Shown here in pieces: positions 1 through 11,420 of a DNA stretch of 64,000 nucleotides. The stretch comes from Gracilaria gracilis. Its lineage: Eukaryota > Rhodophyta > Florideophyceae > Gracilariales > Gracilariaceae. The position numbers were made by a program, and so were the translations under genes. Position 1 is the stretch's first letter, and the number at the start of each line of letters is the position of its first letter. The notes beneath the pieces are model-generated. The model saw only the letters and a program-made list of their open reading frames with translations, made no database searches and was not told the origin of the DNA. The stretch lies in the NCBI GenBank assembly GCA_030374805.1, contig JARGSG010000011.1, forward strand, positions 682,001 through 746,000, written 5' to 3'.

Positions 1-681
1 ATAAGATGACCTTTTGAGCCAAAACATGATTGGAAATATGGCTACTCTCGTTCGGCAGTAATCATGTGGCGCCGGTGTCGGATTTCAGAGTTTCACTATC
101 AAAACTCAAGTAGATGGACGATTTGTCATGATTTTAGTGCAAGCGCCCGCACTAGCGATGAGAACTTGACAATCTCCTTGTGCTCTTCAAGTCCAGCACA
201 TGCATCATTAGTAGATTGTAGTGGACAGTCTTGAAAATCAAGGGCGAAAAAGTCAAATCCAGAGCAAAAATGGTTCATAGTTGTTAATTTTTTTCGCACG
301 GGAGCCCAAATTCAATGCACCTGTACTTTGCTTCCAACCACGATCATGATGGTTGGATGAAAAGTAGGGGTATAATACCGACGCAGAAAAGGACCACGCG
401 TGGGACCGCAACAAGCGTCGGTCAGTTTAATTTACAGCGTCTTTATACCTTTAAACAGTCACGCGTTCACGCGTTCACGATCAAGGCTGGTTTAGACTGT
501 GCCTTAGTCGATGAACATCAGAGTTTCGTTCACTTGAACCTGAAGAGTCTCAGGATCGTTCGATGCGATGACATTTTGTAACGGTGGGGAACATCTCAGG
601 TCACTGCGAGCACTGCGCAGCACCATGTTTTTGGCGCAGCGAATATGGCCTACCAAGCTCTCTTTCGAAATAATGTAAATT
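1..681. other. Left flank, no supported gene
   Basis: Moderately AT-rich DNA before the first retroelement. The only ATG-started open frame (315-581, + strand, 88 codons) has no recognisable motif and is compatible with chance. I see no RNA gene or repeat here. Confidence 0.5.
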
Positions 682-794
682 ATTTTTATCGGTCAAGCTT
701 TGGGTCAGAAGTCTTTCTTGCCTTGCTGGCGTGAGACCAGGAACATGGAGCTTAGCCATGTTCCCTCCTTGGGCTGCTTAGCCCAAGTTCTTCC
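682..794 (-). repeat. Split direct repeat B2 (3' end of DIRS-type element)
   Basis: Second copy of the B repeat. It forms the 3' terminus of the element and is separated from A2 by about 43 bp. Confidence 0.85.
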
Positions 795-837
795 CGTTGT
801 GCCAGCGCAAGCCATAGCCTGGGAGTGGTCGGGTGAG

Positions 838-998
838 AGAAAGCAAAGCTAAACCCGAGAGCACGCGAAAAAAGAGTGAGAGCAGGTCACTCGCCGGTTC
901 GAGGAGCTGGCGGCGGCGATGCAGCGCGGCGGCGGTGAGCTCCACGGATCGGCGCTTGACCTACAAACAAATTCTTTTCCGCGTGCCTCGAAATCCTA
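838..998 (-). repeat. Split direct repeat A2 (internal copy at 3' end)
   Basis: Copy of 6953-7113, placed between B1 and B2 and directly abutting B1. This is the arrangement expected for a split-direct-repeat retrotransposon, where A2 and B1 serve as template to complete the termini. Confidence 0.85.
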
Positions 999-999
999 T

Positions 1000-1113
1000 T
1001 ATTTTAATCGGTCAAGCTTTGGGTCAGAAGGCTTTCTTGCCTTGCCGGCGTGAGACCAGGAACATGGAGCTTATCCATGTTCTCTTTTTGGGCTGCTTAG
1101 CCGAAGTTCTTCC
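1000..1113 (-). repeat. Split direct repeat B1
   Basis: About 114 bp starting TCGGTCAAGCTTTGGGTCAG and repeated as B2 at 682-794. It lies just downstream of the recombinase frame on the minus strand. Confidence 0.85.
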
Positions 1114-1133
1114 ATTCCCGATCAAAGGCTTTC

Positions 1134-2276
1134 TTAGGCATCACTGCGATAGCGATTAACAGTGAAAAGAAGCCTATTAGACAGCTGAGAGATTTTGTTG
1201 CGCTCATTTGCACCAATATTCATTTTCATCAACCATGCCCTACCAGTAGTTAAGTAATGTCTTAACGATGACACAGACGTCCATCTTCTAATTAAGGCTA
1301 TATCTCTTGCTGGCTTTCCTGTCATGAAGTCATGCAAAGCCCCACCAATTCTTGCTGGATGAGACGTAATGCGCAAATGTGACAGCTTTAGGTCCTTTAC
1401 CGCTTCCTTCAGCTGAGTAGCGTACTTCGGGTATTTGATGACGAACATGTTCTGTCGTACACCTTTGACTTTCTTCCAAAAGCAGCAAATAACTGCACTG
1501 CAAGTTGCATCAGAGATAGGAACGAATTGTAGAGGGCCGGTCTTAGTGTTTTCGATTGCAACTCCAGCCATATTAGGTCCGTAACCTGCGACCCGTGGGT
1601 CACCCGGAGGGGCAAAGTTGCTATTCAGCAACGAAAGAGATTCGTTGACGCGAAGATATCCACCCCATGAGGCGGCTAGACAAACGGCAGCTTGACTGTG
1701 GCCTAGCTGAAGTAGTTGCATAATCAGTGCGTATGAAATTTCTCTAGTCAAGGGGGTGGCGGGTTGGGGTTTATGACACTTTTTCCAACCTTTGAGGCTT
1801 CTGTGGGTCAATGGAAGTCTGTTCTTTGTCCTTGCATCCACTATGTACAATTCGCATACCATATTCACCATTTCCTGCTTCCGTCCGGCTCTTGGGTTTT
1901 CGTCGAAAAGGCTCTGGATAGGCCCTTCGATTGTTTCGTCGAGTTTGTAGAAGGAGTCAAAATTGTTGGTGTACATAGCAGCAAACTTGTCCAGGGCGTT
2001 ACAATATGCCGTAACAGTGGGTGGTTTGACCGAGTGGGCTTTAAGCCTATGTTTCGTGAAGAAAGTCTTTGCTGGTTTTGGTATTCGTGTGGAGAAACAC
2101 CCTGAAAGGGAACGTCCATGGAATGTTCGAGTTCCACTCCCTGTATGGGAGAACTCAGCAGAAGAGCCCTCTGCCCGTGCGCATGCCGAGTGGCAGCCGG
2201 GTGTAAACCGGAGACGGTACCAGAAGAACCTGCAGAGGTAAAAACCATGAGGAACCGGTGATCGGTAGTGAAGCAC
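1134..2276 (-). CDS. Tyrosine recombinase region of the DIRS-type element
   Basis: An open frame of about 380 codons with the signature of DIRS/PAT tyrosine recombinases. There is an early arginine block (GGYLRVNESLSLL), then an HPAR..G motif, then a tryptophan-containing RRWTSVSS stretch followed by the candidate tyrosine in RHYL. In this family the enzyme integrates a circular cDNA into the genome. The frame lies at the 3' end of the element just before repeat B1, as expected. The exact start is uncertain. Confidence 0.8.
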   Translation of the reverse strand: MLHYRSPVPHGFYLCRFFWYRLRFTPGCHSACARAEGSSAEFSHTGSGTRTFHGRSLSGCFSTRIPKPAKTFFTKHRLKAHSVKPPTVTAYCNALDKFAAMYTNNFDSFYKLDETIEGPIQSLFDENPRAGRKQEMVNMVCELYIVDARTKNRLPLTHRSLKGWKKCHKPQPATPLTREISYALIMQLLQLGHSQAAVCLAASWGGYLRVNESLSLLNSNFAPPGDPRVAGYGPNMAGVAIENTKTGPLQFVPISDATCSAVICCFWKKVKGVRQNMFVIKYPKYATQLKEAVKDLKLSHLRITSHPARIGGALHDFMTGKPARDIALIRRWTSVSSLRHYLTTGRAWLMKMNIGANERNKISQLSNRLLFTVNRYRSDA

Positions 2277-3260
2277 AGGAAAACCCAGAGAAAGGGTGCA
2301 AAAAAGTGGGGAGAAGGGGTAAAGAAACCGTACAAACGGGGAAGTACTCTAAGTAACAGACACTTGGAGCGGAGCCAAGGGTCGTGCCAACCGGCGGAAC
2401 ACACCCGAAGCAGAGCGACAACGGCAACCAAAGCCGAAAATAACCCTATAGAGGGGTGGAAGCAAAGCCTGTACCAGGAAACGATATATGCAATAAACGA
2501 TTTGATACCACGGCGAAGATAACTGAACAGGACCAAATGATGAGACAAAGACTGAAATGAGCCAGAAAATGGTGCACAGTGGCTTCCTAAACGACCCTGA
2601 GGGGTGAGTATACCGAGACCAGTCGTGGTTACTCTCCTAATGGAGACTTGAACCTACGTAGGCAGTACTATTCATAGCCAAAATTTTCGGGATGAAGATC
2701 ACGTACTGCAGGAAGAAGATACGGCTCGGGTAACTTTACAATTTTGGCTCCAGGGTGAGATCACCCGAGCATATATGCCTAGTGCATATTAAACTAAATA
2801 TTATTACTAAAATAGTGCAGACTTCGTGAGATCCACACACGTGGCCAACCCACTGTCAGGGGCCCCATGAGTGACTCCACTCAACTAAATCTACACAATT
2901 TCCACGTGTTCAACACCATGCAATGGTTCCATAATCCAATCCACCTAACAAGGTTCACTTCAAGTCATCCGAACCTCACCCATATGCAGGGTCCATCATC
3001 AACATCACAAGCCATCATCCCAACGGGAGTCCGGAGCCTGGAGACAGGAAAATAGGTACCGAGCACGGTGCCGTTTTGCTCTACAATTCGGGGACGGTCG
3101 CCTGTTGCCTGTGCGGAAAGAGGCCCCGCTACTTTGCTCTCGTCTTGAGGTGTTTCTTCGCGCGGGTCGTAAGTAGAGGATGCTTATAACATTCGCTTCA
3201 GGAGGACGGCCTCGGGAGGAAGAGGCTGCGTTGCGGACTGCGGTTGTGAAGGCACGGCGT
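2277..3260 (-). other. Spacer between RT/RNase H and recombinase, inside the DIRS-type element
   Basis: About 1 kb internal to the retroelement without a convincing open frame. It may hold the diverged N-terminal part of the recombinase region or a non-coding spacer. I see no nested insertion. Confidence 0.4.
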
Positions 3261-4730
3261 TTAAGTGCGTGTTGGTGCGTCTGCTGGGTTTGCCGATGTA
3301 TGGATGTATGCCAGTAGCGCGTGTATGTCGGCGGCGGTGCATCCTGCTCCGAACTTCTTTGCCACTCGGTTCAGATCAACACTGGACGATCGGCCCTTGT
3401 TCAGAGCGCCGAAGACAACAGCGGAGTCTCCAAGGATCAGCAGTCTGCATTTTGTAATTTTCCGGGATATGGCCCACCTTAAGGCGAGTACCGCTGTATT
3501 GCCTTCCAGAACGTTTATATGTTCATCTCGGTCCCACTTATGCGTGAAGGCAGTCCTCCAAGTTTGTGATGCAACGAAATTTTCGAGATTTATGCTTTGA
3601 ATTGGGTTACATTCTGATACACATTCATCGTCAGAGTTGCTCTCGGGCGTGATGCTCTGGCTCCTGCGGTTTCGCGAGAGGGTGCGGAGGAGCGCTTTCT
3701 TCCGAAACAGGGACTGGATGGCGTTGTCTGCGACGATGGTGTACACGACAGCGCCTTTAGTCTTCGATGCGTCGAAGACGATAATGATGTTGCACCATGG
3801 CATCCCTAGGTTGTAGCGCGAGAGGGGGAGAAGGCTTGCCAGGTGCATGAGCTCGGTTGCGGTCTCGTGGAGCTGCATGGGGTGCAGCGCGTTGTGCGTA
3901 AGAACCTGGAAGGTTTTGCAAAGCACTGAGAGCAAAGGTCGGTTTGCCAGAGCTAACCATGTTGCCCGCCCCACAGCTCTCTGTATGACGTTGATGTCTT
4001 TGTGTTGAAGGGGCAGTGCTCGAGTATTTCGCAAGGCAGCTGCGACGCGCTTTAAGTTATTGATTGTTTTGGAAAGCTTGGCAGATGGTGGAGATATAAG
4101 GCCGGTGCGTAAGTTCCAAACCCGTCCTATAAAGGTTATTTGTGCATACTCGATTTGGCCCAGGTCGAAAGACTTAGACCACTTAACAGGAAGTTGGCGT
4201 TTTCTGAGGGAGCGTAGTATTTCGCTGTGAAGATCGTTGACAAGGAAAGGGTCCCATCCAGCGAGGACGATGTTTACCTCATCTATGATGTGGAGAAGAA
4301 GGGCATAATAGTCCGTTGAGGAATGCTGCGCCACGGTTTGGGACAGCGTTGGAAGTTTGCTTGGAAAGCTGCCTGGGCGACGGTGTACGTTTTGACTATA
4401 TGCCTCCTTCAGGGCCGAAGAGACAAGGTGGTGTGCAATGTGCACCACCCATTTAAAACCCATGGGGAGGGTGCGCTGAAGGGGGCGCATGAGGGCGTTT
4501 TGTTTCGGCCTGTGGCCAAGCTCGGACTGAATTCTTCTTTGCATAGGACCGGGGAGGTTTCCAAAATGGGCTTTGGGCAAAGAGAAGAGACGTGCTAGCC
4601 ACCCGGGAAGTCGGATAGTGCGGAACATGTTTGCGGTATCCAAATATATTGAGCTGAGCTGTGTGTCGGTTTGAAGGACTGTTTTGAAGAAATCTTGGAT
4701 GGGAAGGGGAGTTTGTGGAGGAGTTGGCAT
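3261..4730 (-). CDS. Reverse transcriptase / RNase H region of the DIRS-type element
   Basis: A frame of about 489 codons. The N-terminal half matches DIRS-type reverse transcriptase: an early LDTANMFRTIRLP palm-like block, then LPMGFKWVVHIAH. The C-terminal half carries an RNase H-like domain with VFDASKTKGAVVY, INVLEGNTAVLALRW and LLILGDSAVVFGAL, closing with HTSANPADAPTRT, which resembles the ENPAD.PSR ending common to DIRS RNase H. Its position between gag-like and recombinase regions is standard. Confidence 0.8.
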   Translation of the reverse strand: MPTPPQTPLPIQDFFKTVLQTDTQLSSIYLDTANMFRTIRLPGWLARLFSLPKAHFGNLPGPMQRRIQSELGHRPKQNALMRPLQRTLPMGFKWVVHIAHHLVSSALKEAYSQNVHRRPGSFPSKLPTLSQTVAQHSSTDYYALLLHIIDEVNIVLAGWDPFLVNDLHSEILRSLRKRQLPVKWSKSFDLGQIEYAQITFIGRVWNLRTGLISPPSAKLSKTINNLKRVAAALRNTRALPLQHKDINVIQRAVGRATWLALANRPLLSVLCKTFQVLTHNALHPMQLHETATELMHLASLLPLSRYNLGMPWCNIIIVFDASKTKGAVVYTIVADNAIQSLFRKKALLRTLSRNRRSQSITPESNSDDECVSECNPIQSINLENFVASQTWRTAFTHKWDRDEHINVLEGNTAVLALRWAISRKITKCRLLILGDSAVVFGALNKGRSSSVDLNRVAKKFGAGCTAADIHALLAYIHTSANPADAPTRT

Positions 4731-5039
4731 GTGTTAATTCTGAAAGCGGGGCCAGCTGATCAGCCACTGTCTAGTCTCTGATTTTGAAACGGCAAATAGA
4801 GTCATAGTGATGGAGTCAAATAAGCGTTTATCCTTCGGGGATTCCGATGAAACGAGAGACCAGGACAGCATCCCGGAGGCGTCCATACGCTGCGAAAGGG
4901 TGGGGTACTTAGTTTTTTCGCAGCATAGGCGTGGCTTTGAGGCTTTGTTTGTAACAAGGGCTTTCATAAGTGAAAGCGTGAAGTTTCTGTTCTGCGAGTT
5001 CAAAAACAGGTGCCGTGAGTCCTCAAGGAGATCGGTCTC

Positions 5040-6979
5040 CTAGGCATACCGCATTTCTTCTCGGGGATTCTCTGGGAGATCGATAAGGTCGGGGCTGATG
5101 TAGGCGAAAGACCCACGGTTGGGTGGGGGAAGGAGTGTGTCCGCGTTGAATTTGGCTGAAATGTAGTCTAGATCTCTCTGCTTGGGATCATCGGTAGGGC
5201 TTGCGTGTGAAGGTGGATGTAGTCCGTCGAAGATGGTTGGTTCGGAAGCGATACGGTCGACGATGGAGTGTTGGCATATTGCTTGTGACGCAGAGATGTA
5301 GTTGAAAGGAAGAATATGGTTTACGTGGTCTTTTCCGTTTCTTGCGGACATGTGATTGAGGGAATTTATTACGGCATTGGGAATAGCTGACGCGGGGTGA
5401 TTGGTTGAGAGGGGCATAGAAAAGATGTTAGGAGCGGCGCTACGGCGCTGATTGCGGATTGATCCGTGCCAAGCCGCCCTACGGTGATTGTAAGATGAAT
5501 CTAGTTGTGGGGTTGCTTCTTCCAGTGATCCTGGCGTTCCCGGGGCTGGTCTCTCGCGTTCTCCTGGCGTTCTCGACGTCCTGTGCGGTTTGGGTTGTTG
5601 GGGCTGTTTTGAATAGACTTCATCGACTTGAAGGCATTCTGTGCCTTGGCATTTATGGCCAGTGTACGGGCCAATGAGCTGTCGTACTCTGAGAGAAGAG
5701 CGGGTGTTCCGGGGTTGGATTCTAAGATCGGCGTTCCGGCCGCCCACGCTGTAGCTCTGGTTGCGTTCATCGTTCGAATGGCGTTCTTCACATATATTAG
5801 AGCATAAAGCTTTCGTATGGCGATTTCCATCCATGAGCACTTTTCCAGAGCTATGCCCATGTCCTCGAAGTCCTGCAGTCCATGGTGGAGAATTCGAGCC
5901 AAGAAGTACGCTTCGGCCTCGGCAGCTAAAAGCTCGCCTTTTTGGCTGCGAAACCAGTTCACTTCCGCTACAGTAGACTCCAGGCAGCGGCCTTTTTTCC
6001 GCAGACCTCGTAGAAGTTTGCATCCTATCAACTCCGTCACACAAAAGGGCAGTTTCTGTCCAGTTCTTGCTGGGTATGGCCTCATTCCAACCGGACGGTT
6101 CGCAGTGCTCCGTCCATTCTCCTCGATTATAACCACCCCGCCCACCGTCACTAAGCTTTTGGGTTTCTTGGATGGAGGTTGAGGGGGTTCGTTTGGGTTG
6201 CCTGAAGAGCCCGGTAGACCGTTCTCATTCTCGGTTCTTAGGAAGGTATCCAAGTTGACGGGCGGGGGAAGTTGGGGCGGGGCGCAGTCGGGCGCTGGAG
6301 CCGGAGGGGCTTGCGCTGGGTTCTTGTGTGGATGAAGTTTTTCCAGGTTCTTAAGCTTCCACTTCATGAGAGAAGTGATGAGCGTTGGAGCGTCCGCTGT
6401 GGTTGGGGGTGCAGGTAGACTCGTGTAAAACTATAAGCTCGGTTCATTAGATCTAACAAAGAGAGAGGATTCTTGACTGCGTTTGAGGATATCTCGTCAA
6501 TGGTTAACGAGATGATCCGGCTCATAACGGCCTCCGGCGTTCTTATATGCGGATCTTGTTGAGCCGCATCCCTGGCCTGAATCGCAGCCAGAAGCAAATC
6601 ACTGCGTGATGTTGGGTCTGCGATGGGGAGACCGTTACGGCCCTGAAGAGCATTGAATATTGCTTCATTGGTTGCCGTCACGAGTTCTGGCAGACGACAA
6701 TTAATGATATCTAAAGTTGGATTCGGGGCGTGTTTAGTGGCCATGACTGTGGTAGACGGCAGTGTTTGAGATGGTTGTTTGAGAGAGGTCGTTGTTGTTA
6801 TTGACGTTCGTAGTTGGGGACGGATGTGTCCGAAAGTCGGGGGATCTCTCGCTTCTTAAAGGGGTTGCAATTCGACGTCGATCAGATGGAATGAGTCGTT
6901 GGAGGAGGTCTACGGGTTGTTCCAGATAGCTGATTGCTGTCTGCGTGCGTTTAGAAAGCAAAGCTAAACCCGAGAACAC
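5040..6979 (-). CDS. Gag-like region of the DIRS-type element
   Basis: Minus-strand open frames upstream of the RT region (5040-6044, 5501-6367, 6364-6744 and 6734-6979 in different frames). They contain proline-rich and basic stretches typical of a rapidly evolving Gag, and lie between terminal repeat A1 and the polymerase. There is no diagnostic domain; the assignment rests on position. I do not propose a joined protein. Confidence 0.5.
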
Positions 6980-7113
6980 GGAAAAAAGGAGTGAGAGCAG
7001 ATCACTGGCCGGTCCGAGAAGCTGGCGGCGGTGATGCCGCGCGACGGCGGGGAGCTCTACGGATCGGCGCTTGACCTACAAATAAATTCTTTTCCGCGTG
7101 CCACGAAATCCTA
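6953..7113 (-). repeat. Split direct repeat A1 (5' end of DIRS-type element)
   Basis: A 161-bp unit in the same orientation as 838-998. Both start with AGAAAGCAAAGCTAAACCCG and end with CGAAATCCTA. It marks the 5' terminus of the minus-strand element. Confidence 0.85.
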
Positions 7114-7345
7114 AATTCCTCCGATGATCATGGAGTGACCTGGCATTGGTGGATAGTAATGTCAGTTCACCTGTAGCGTAGGCTTTCAACAGACATCTTA
7201 GCCTAAAAACTTACGTTCTTTGGCATGACACGTGTTTGCTCTTCTCTTGAAAAAGTGAAAATCTTGAAAATGGGCTTGAAAAGCGAGACAGGAAGGAGTG
7301 ACTGACAAATACTGTGTGAATTTGGCCGTCACGGAGAGCTCTGGT

Positions 7346-7480
7346 TGTAAATTAGGTAGTCGTGGCCACCGATTGGAACGGGCCACAGTGTTGACACCTT
7401 CCAACCGGTGGACAGATTAAAGAACAGCGACCGACGGCTGCAAGCCACTTGACCCGGGAGGGAAGGTGCGCACTTGTCCA
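7346..7480 (+). repeat. 5' LTR of the copia element
   Basis: 135 bp, TG...CA ends, preceded by CTGGT. The next bases, TGGTATCATTCGCGAC from 7481, fit a primer-binding site pairing with the 3' CCA end of a tRNA. Confidence 0.88.
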
Positions 7481-7500
7481 TGGTATCATTCGCGACGACG
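7481..7500 (+). promoter_or_regulatory. Candidate primer-binding site of the copia element
   Basis: TGGTATCATTCGCGACG directly abuts the 5' LTR. TGG is the complement of the universal tRNA 3' CCA. The particular tRNA was not identified. Confidence 0.6.
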
Positions 7501-8340
7501 ATCCCTCCGACCGGCCGTTCGCGACGCTCCGAGCCAGACGACCACCGCCCCGCCTCTCCCAGCTGCGCCGCCTCTTGTTTTTGGCCGCGCTGCCTCGTCT
7601 GCTTGGCCGCGCTGCCTTTTGCCTTCGGCCACGCCGCCCCGTCTCTCTTCGCTACGCCGCCTCGCGCCTTGACCACGCCGCGTCGCGCCCTGAGCGCACC
7701 GTCCTGCGCGTTCGCTGCGCTGCCTCGTCTTCCCCGGCCGCGCCACCTCGCGCCTTCGCTGCGCCGCCGGGCTCCCCAGCCCGCGCCACCTTGCACCCCC
7801 GGCTGCGCCGCCTTGCTCCCCCGGCCGCCCCGCCTCGCGCCCCCGGCTCCGCCGTCTCGTCCGCCTTCGGCCGCGCCGCCTCTCTCCTTCGGCTGCGCCG
7901 CCTCTCTCCTTCGGCCGCGCCGCCTCGTCCACCCTTGGTTGCGCCGCCTCGTCTGCCTTCGACCCCGCCGCCTCCACCCTCGGCCGCGCCGCCTCTCTTC
8001 TTCGGCCGCGCCGCCTCGACCACCCTTGGCCGCGTCGGCTCGTCCACCCCTGGTCGCGCCGCCTCGTCCACCCTTGGTTGCACCGCCTCTTCTGCCTTCG
8101 GCCCCGCCACCTCCACCCTCGGCCGCGCTGCCTCTCTCCTTCGGCCGCGCCGCCTCGTCCCTCCTTGGCCCCGTCACCTCGTCGGCCTTCGGCCGCACCG
8201 CCTCACCCGCATTTGGCCGTGCCGCCGCGCTTGCCTCTACCAGCCGCATCGCCTCGCCTGCCTCTGTCCGAGCCGCCTTGTCTCCCTTGGCCTGCACCGC
8301 CACGCCTGTCTTGGCCGCGCTGCTGCAAAACACCCTCCTA
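7500..8340. repeat. GC-rich degenerate minisatellite in the copia leader
   Basis: About 840 bp built from imperfect units around GGCCGCGCCGCCTCGTC, with repeat spacing of roughly 20-40 bp. Because stops are rare in this composition, long Pro/Arg/Ala open frames appear in several frames on both strands. I treat those as by-products, not genes. Confidence 0.75.
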
Positions 8341-9045
8341 GAGCCTACGTTGTCTACAGGGCGTGGTGTGTTGGCGTACTAGGCATTGGATTATCTCCCT
8401 GGTCCAGAACTACAGGTTGAGTTTTGAAGTCTCGCTGGCCCATGGGAAGCTGCGTGATGTCGTGTATTTAACGGGCGGGAAGCTACGCCTGTTGATTAAG
8501 AGCCGTTGTTGCCTCCCTCGTTGAGGAAGTTGGCACTTTAGAGGAGTGGGCAGCTCGCAAGCTGAGCACTGGCAGGGAATCGACTGGGGGCTTGTACCAA
8601 GTCGTGGGATGTGATATCACTCCGAATAACTGGCTCTGCTGGGGGGTGCTCTGTCTGCCCACGAGGACGGGGTGCCTCGTCGTTTGGCCCGGGCTGCCCG
8701 CGAACCTGAAGCATAACGGAGTAGATCGCCGAGCTCGTACAACGTAAGAGACTACAGATGGTGTACTGGTGAAAACATATCTACCTGTTAGTAACCTCCT
8801 CTGGACGTCTCGTAGTTGCAAAAACGCATCTCGTTCTGACGCACGCAGAACTTGACAGGCCGAAGCAAAACGTGCCTCACCGGGAGAGAGTTTACCCGGA
8901 GTCAGAGGTCTGACCTTTAGGAGTACGGGGCTAGCACCCCCTGCCGGTGACTCTGAATAAGAAGTATCTCTCAGCCAGTAGGCGACGGGAGGAAGATTTT
9001 ACTCTGCATTTGCCTGTCCGCTCCCGCGTTTGAGACCACTCCGCG

Positions 9046-10128
9046 ATGGAAGCCGACAGAGAGCACGAGTCGAAGCGCATTCCTCGGCTCAAAGGAAGTA
9101 CCGACTACTACACTTGGCGTATCTACGTCCGTGACCTGATGCATTCCCTGCAATCGCTCTTCGTTCTCACCGAGCCGCGACCCGTCGAAGGCACCGCACA
9201 AGCTCGAAGACGGTGGGACGATGCTGACCGAAAGGCACGATCTGCCATCGTGCAGAACCTTGGTACGCAACCCATCGTAGTCGTATCAGAGTTACTGGAA
9301 CGAGAACACTGCTCTGCCTTGGAAGTCTGGTCTAAGTTGGAGTCTACTTAGAAAACGGACAACATACAATCCAAGATGAACCTAATGCAGAAGCTGACCA
9401 CGTTAGCATTCAAGGACGGTTACGAAATAAAACAGCATTTACTGGAACTTGAAACTACTTTCCTGGAGCTCGCTCGTCTCGGCGATTTATTAACCGACCG
9501 CGAACGTACAGCTACACTACTGCGAAAGTTGCCCGACTCATTGATGGCTATTACTTTACTGGCTGACGCGAACAACACGGAGTACGATCAAGTTGTCTCG
9601 CTCGTCCGTTCCGAGATGGACCGACGAAACCACCGCCTCTCTAGCCTGAAATCAAAGCCAACGGAGTCAAAGAATAACAGCAAGCACCCGTATCCTGCGG
9701 CACAGAAGTCAAGCTCGGGACGCCAGAGGCAGCCCCCACGAAAGGCCTCAAAACGCCTTGAGTGTTGGAACTGCGGACGAATTGGCCATATACGCTCCGA
9801 ATGCTGGTCTCGCAAACGATCGAGAGATAGGAACAATCCCACTAACCGCAAAAGTGGTCGTTCCAAAGAACAATTTCGTGGTCGAAACAATAGCAAACGA
9901 CACAAGGAGTGGGACAGCACACACGAGCCAGCCCACAGTAATCGCAACAACCGTAGACGAAACCAGCGCAATAATGCCGATCACGAGGATAGATCACCAC
10001 GCGGCTTCATTGCCAAAGCGCAAGCAAGCGTTTCCCAAAGCGATGAAGTTCCCACATGGTTGGACTCCGGCGCCACACACGTTTTCGTCAAGGAGCGAAA
10101 CTATTTCTGGGAATATCATTCAACATGA
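9046..10128 (+). CDS. Gag and protease region of the copia element
   Basis: Starts at ATG 9046 with a copia-like N-terminus (KGSTDYYTWRIYVRDLM). Next comes the UBN2-type gag core (LALEVWSKLES-like stretch near 9330), a zinc knuckle CWNCGRIGHIRSEC near 9763, and a protease-like TWLDSGATHVFVKE near 10060. The region is interrupted. Confidence 0.8.
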
Positions 10129-10479
10129 CGCCAGACGGTTCGAAGGTGCCACCGATCCTCAGAAATAATTGGGCATGGCACTATCAGACTACCAATTGGA
10201 GAAGATGTTATGCAACCGGCAAAACACACGCCTTATTTCGATTCTAACTTCATTTCTCTCTCTCTTCTTTCACATCATGTTCGTTTCGAGTTCTCGAATG
10301 GCGAAGAAACGGGGTTCTTCATCAAGTATCCAACTACGGGGCAAATCATCCACACATCTACTTCGAAGGACGGACTATACCCTCTATCAAGTCCAGCACT
10401 TCTCCCTCGAGCACATGGATCCATCCTGTCCCCCGGCAAGACAGCCAAGGATTGGCATGATAAACTGAGACAACCTTGA

Positions 10480-11420
10480 CTAGAAAGACTTCTGGCATGC
10501 GTGGATCAGTGCGAAGGGGTTCCAAGACTCTCCTCCACGGAATTAAGTAACGTTCACTGCACACCCTGCATCCACGCGGGAAGCAAACGTGCCCCACTCC
10601 ACCATACGACGTCCGTGGTCTCTCACCCATTGGAACTCACCCACATCAATCTTACGGGCCCCATCAATCCTCCCTCCCTACAAGGATCTACCTAAATTCT
10701 GGTACTCATCGACGATAACACAAGGGTCTGCTCTGTCTACTTCATGAACAAGAAGTCCCAGTTCTTTCAGTCTGTCCGATGGTACAAGGCTCGCGCGGAA
10801 AACGAAATACCCCCGAACCGAATGTACCGCGTTCGCCTTGACGGCGGGTGAGAACAGATCGAACGACTTCATCACCTACGCAATGGAAAGCGAAATGATT
10901 CTCGAATACGCGCCACCGTATGCACATCAGTCTAATGGTGTTGCAGAAAAGATCATTCAGGACTTGTGGAAGATGGCACGAACCTTTCTACAAGCTTCCC
11001 AGCTTCCGCTACAACTCTGGAAAGAAGCCATCTCACACGCAAACTTCCTGAGAAACAAACTGCCGAACTCCCGTATAGACATGAAGATACCGTACACCCT
11101 TTGGTTTGGGCGAAAGCCCGACTTCACGAACATCCCTAAGTTCGGTCAACCTGGACACGCATTCATCTACAGGTCGGAAACCGTAGCGAACAAGAAGTTA
11201 CTTCCTCGCGCACTCCCAGGTCACTTTGTCGGCATGCAGAGCCCCCGCACCTTACTAAGGATCTACATTTTATTTGTACGGAAAGTGATTAAGTGTCGAG
11301 ACAGGGACTTTAAGGTGACAAAAGAGTCTCTACCTTCACTAAACAAGCTCATCGACTTCTCCTATCTACGACGGATAGAAGCCGAACGAGATATGAGAGA
11401 AGAGGACAAAGAACATATGG
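10480..11420 (+). CDS. Integrase region of the copia element
   Basis: A pre-integrase zinc-binding-like block (CTPCIHAG near 10560) is followed by integrase-core sequence (YAPPYAHQSNGVAEK near 10910 and LWKEAISHANFLRNK near 11020), which is diagnostic of Ty1/copia integrases. Interrupted. Confidence 0.8.

Larger units (their letters stand above)
682..7113 (-). mobile_element. DIRS-order (PAT/TOC-type) tyrosine-recombinase retrotransposon
   Basis: A 6.4-kb retroelement read on the minus strand. From its 5' end it has a gag-like region, reverse transcriptase/RNase H, then a tyrosine recombinase in place of a DDE integrase. Its ends are split direct repeats in the order A1 (6953-7113), internal genes, B1 (1000-1113), A2 (838-998), B2 (682-794). 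That is the terminal layout known for PAT, TOC and Kangaroo elements; DIRS1 itself has inverted repeats. Such elements integrate through a circular intermediate and make no target duplication, and none is seen. A1 and A2 are both 161 bp and clearly diverged, so the copy is not new. The coding frames are long but do not form one continuous set, so it is probably inactive, with a few breaks. Treated as a fossil. Confidence 0.85.

Noticed and set aside
1865-2548. 227-codon minus-strand frame overlapping the recombinase
   Set aside because: Shadow of the recombinase region in another phase. Its hydrophobic look comes from pyrimidine-rich sequence.
7449-8420. Long Pro/Ala/Arg-rich frames on both strands (over 300 codons)
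   Set aside because: They arise because the GC-rich minisatellite rarely spells a stop codon. Several frames are open at once and none has domain content.
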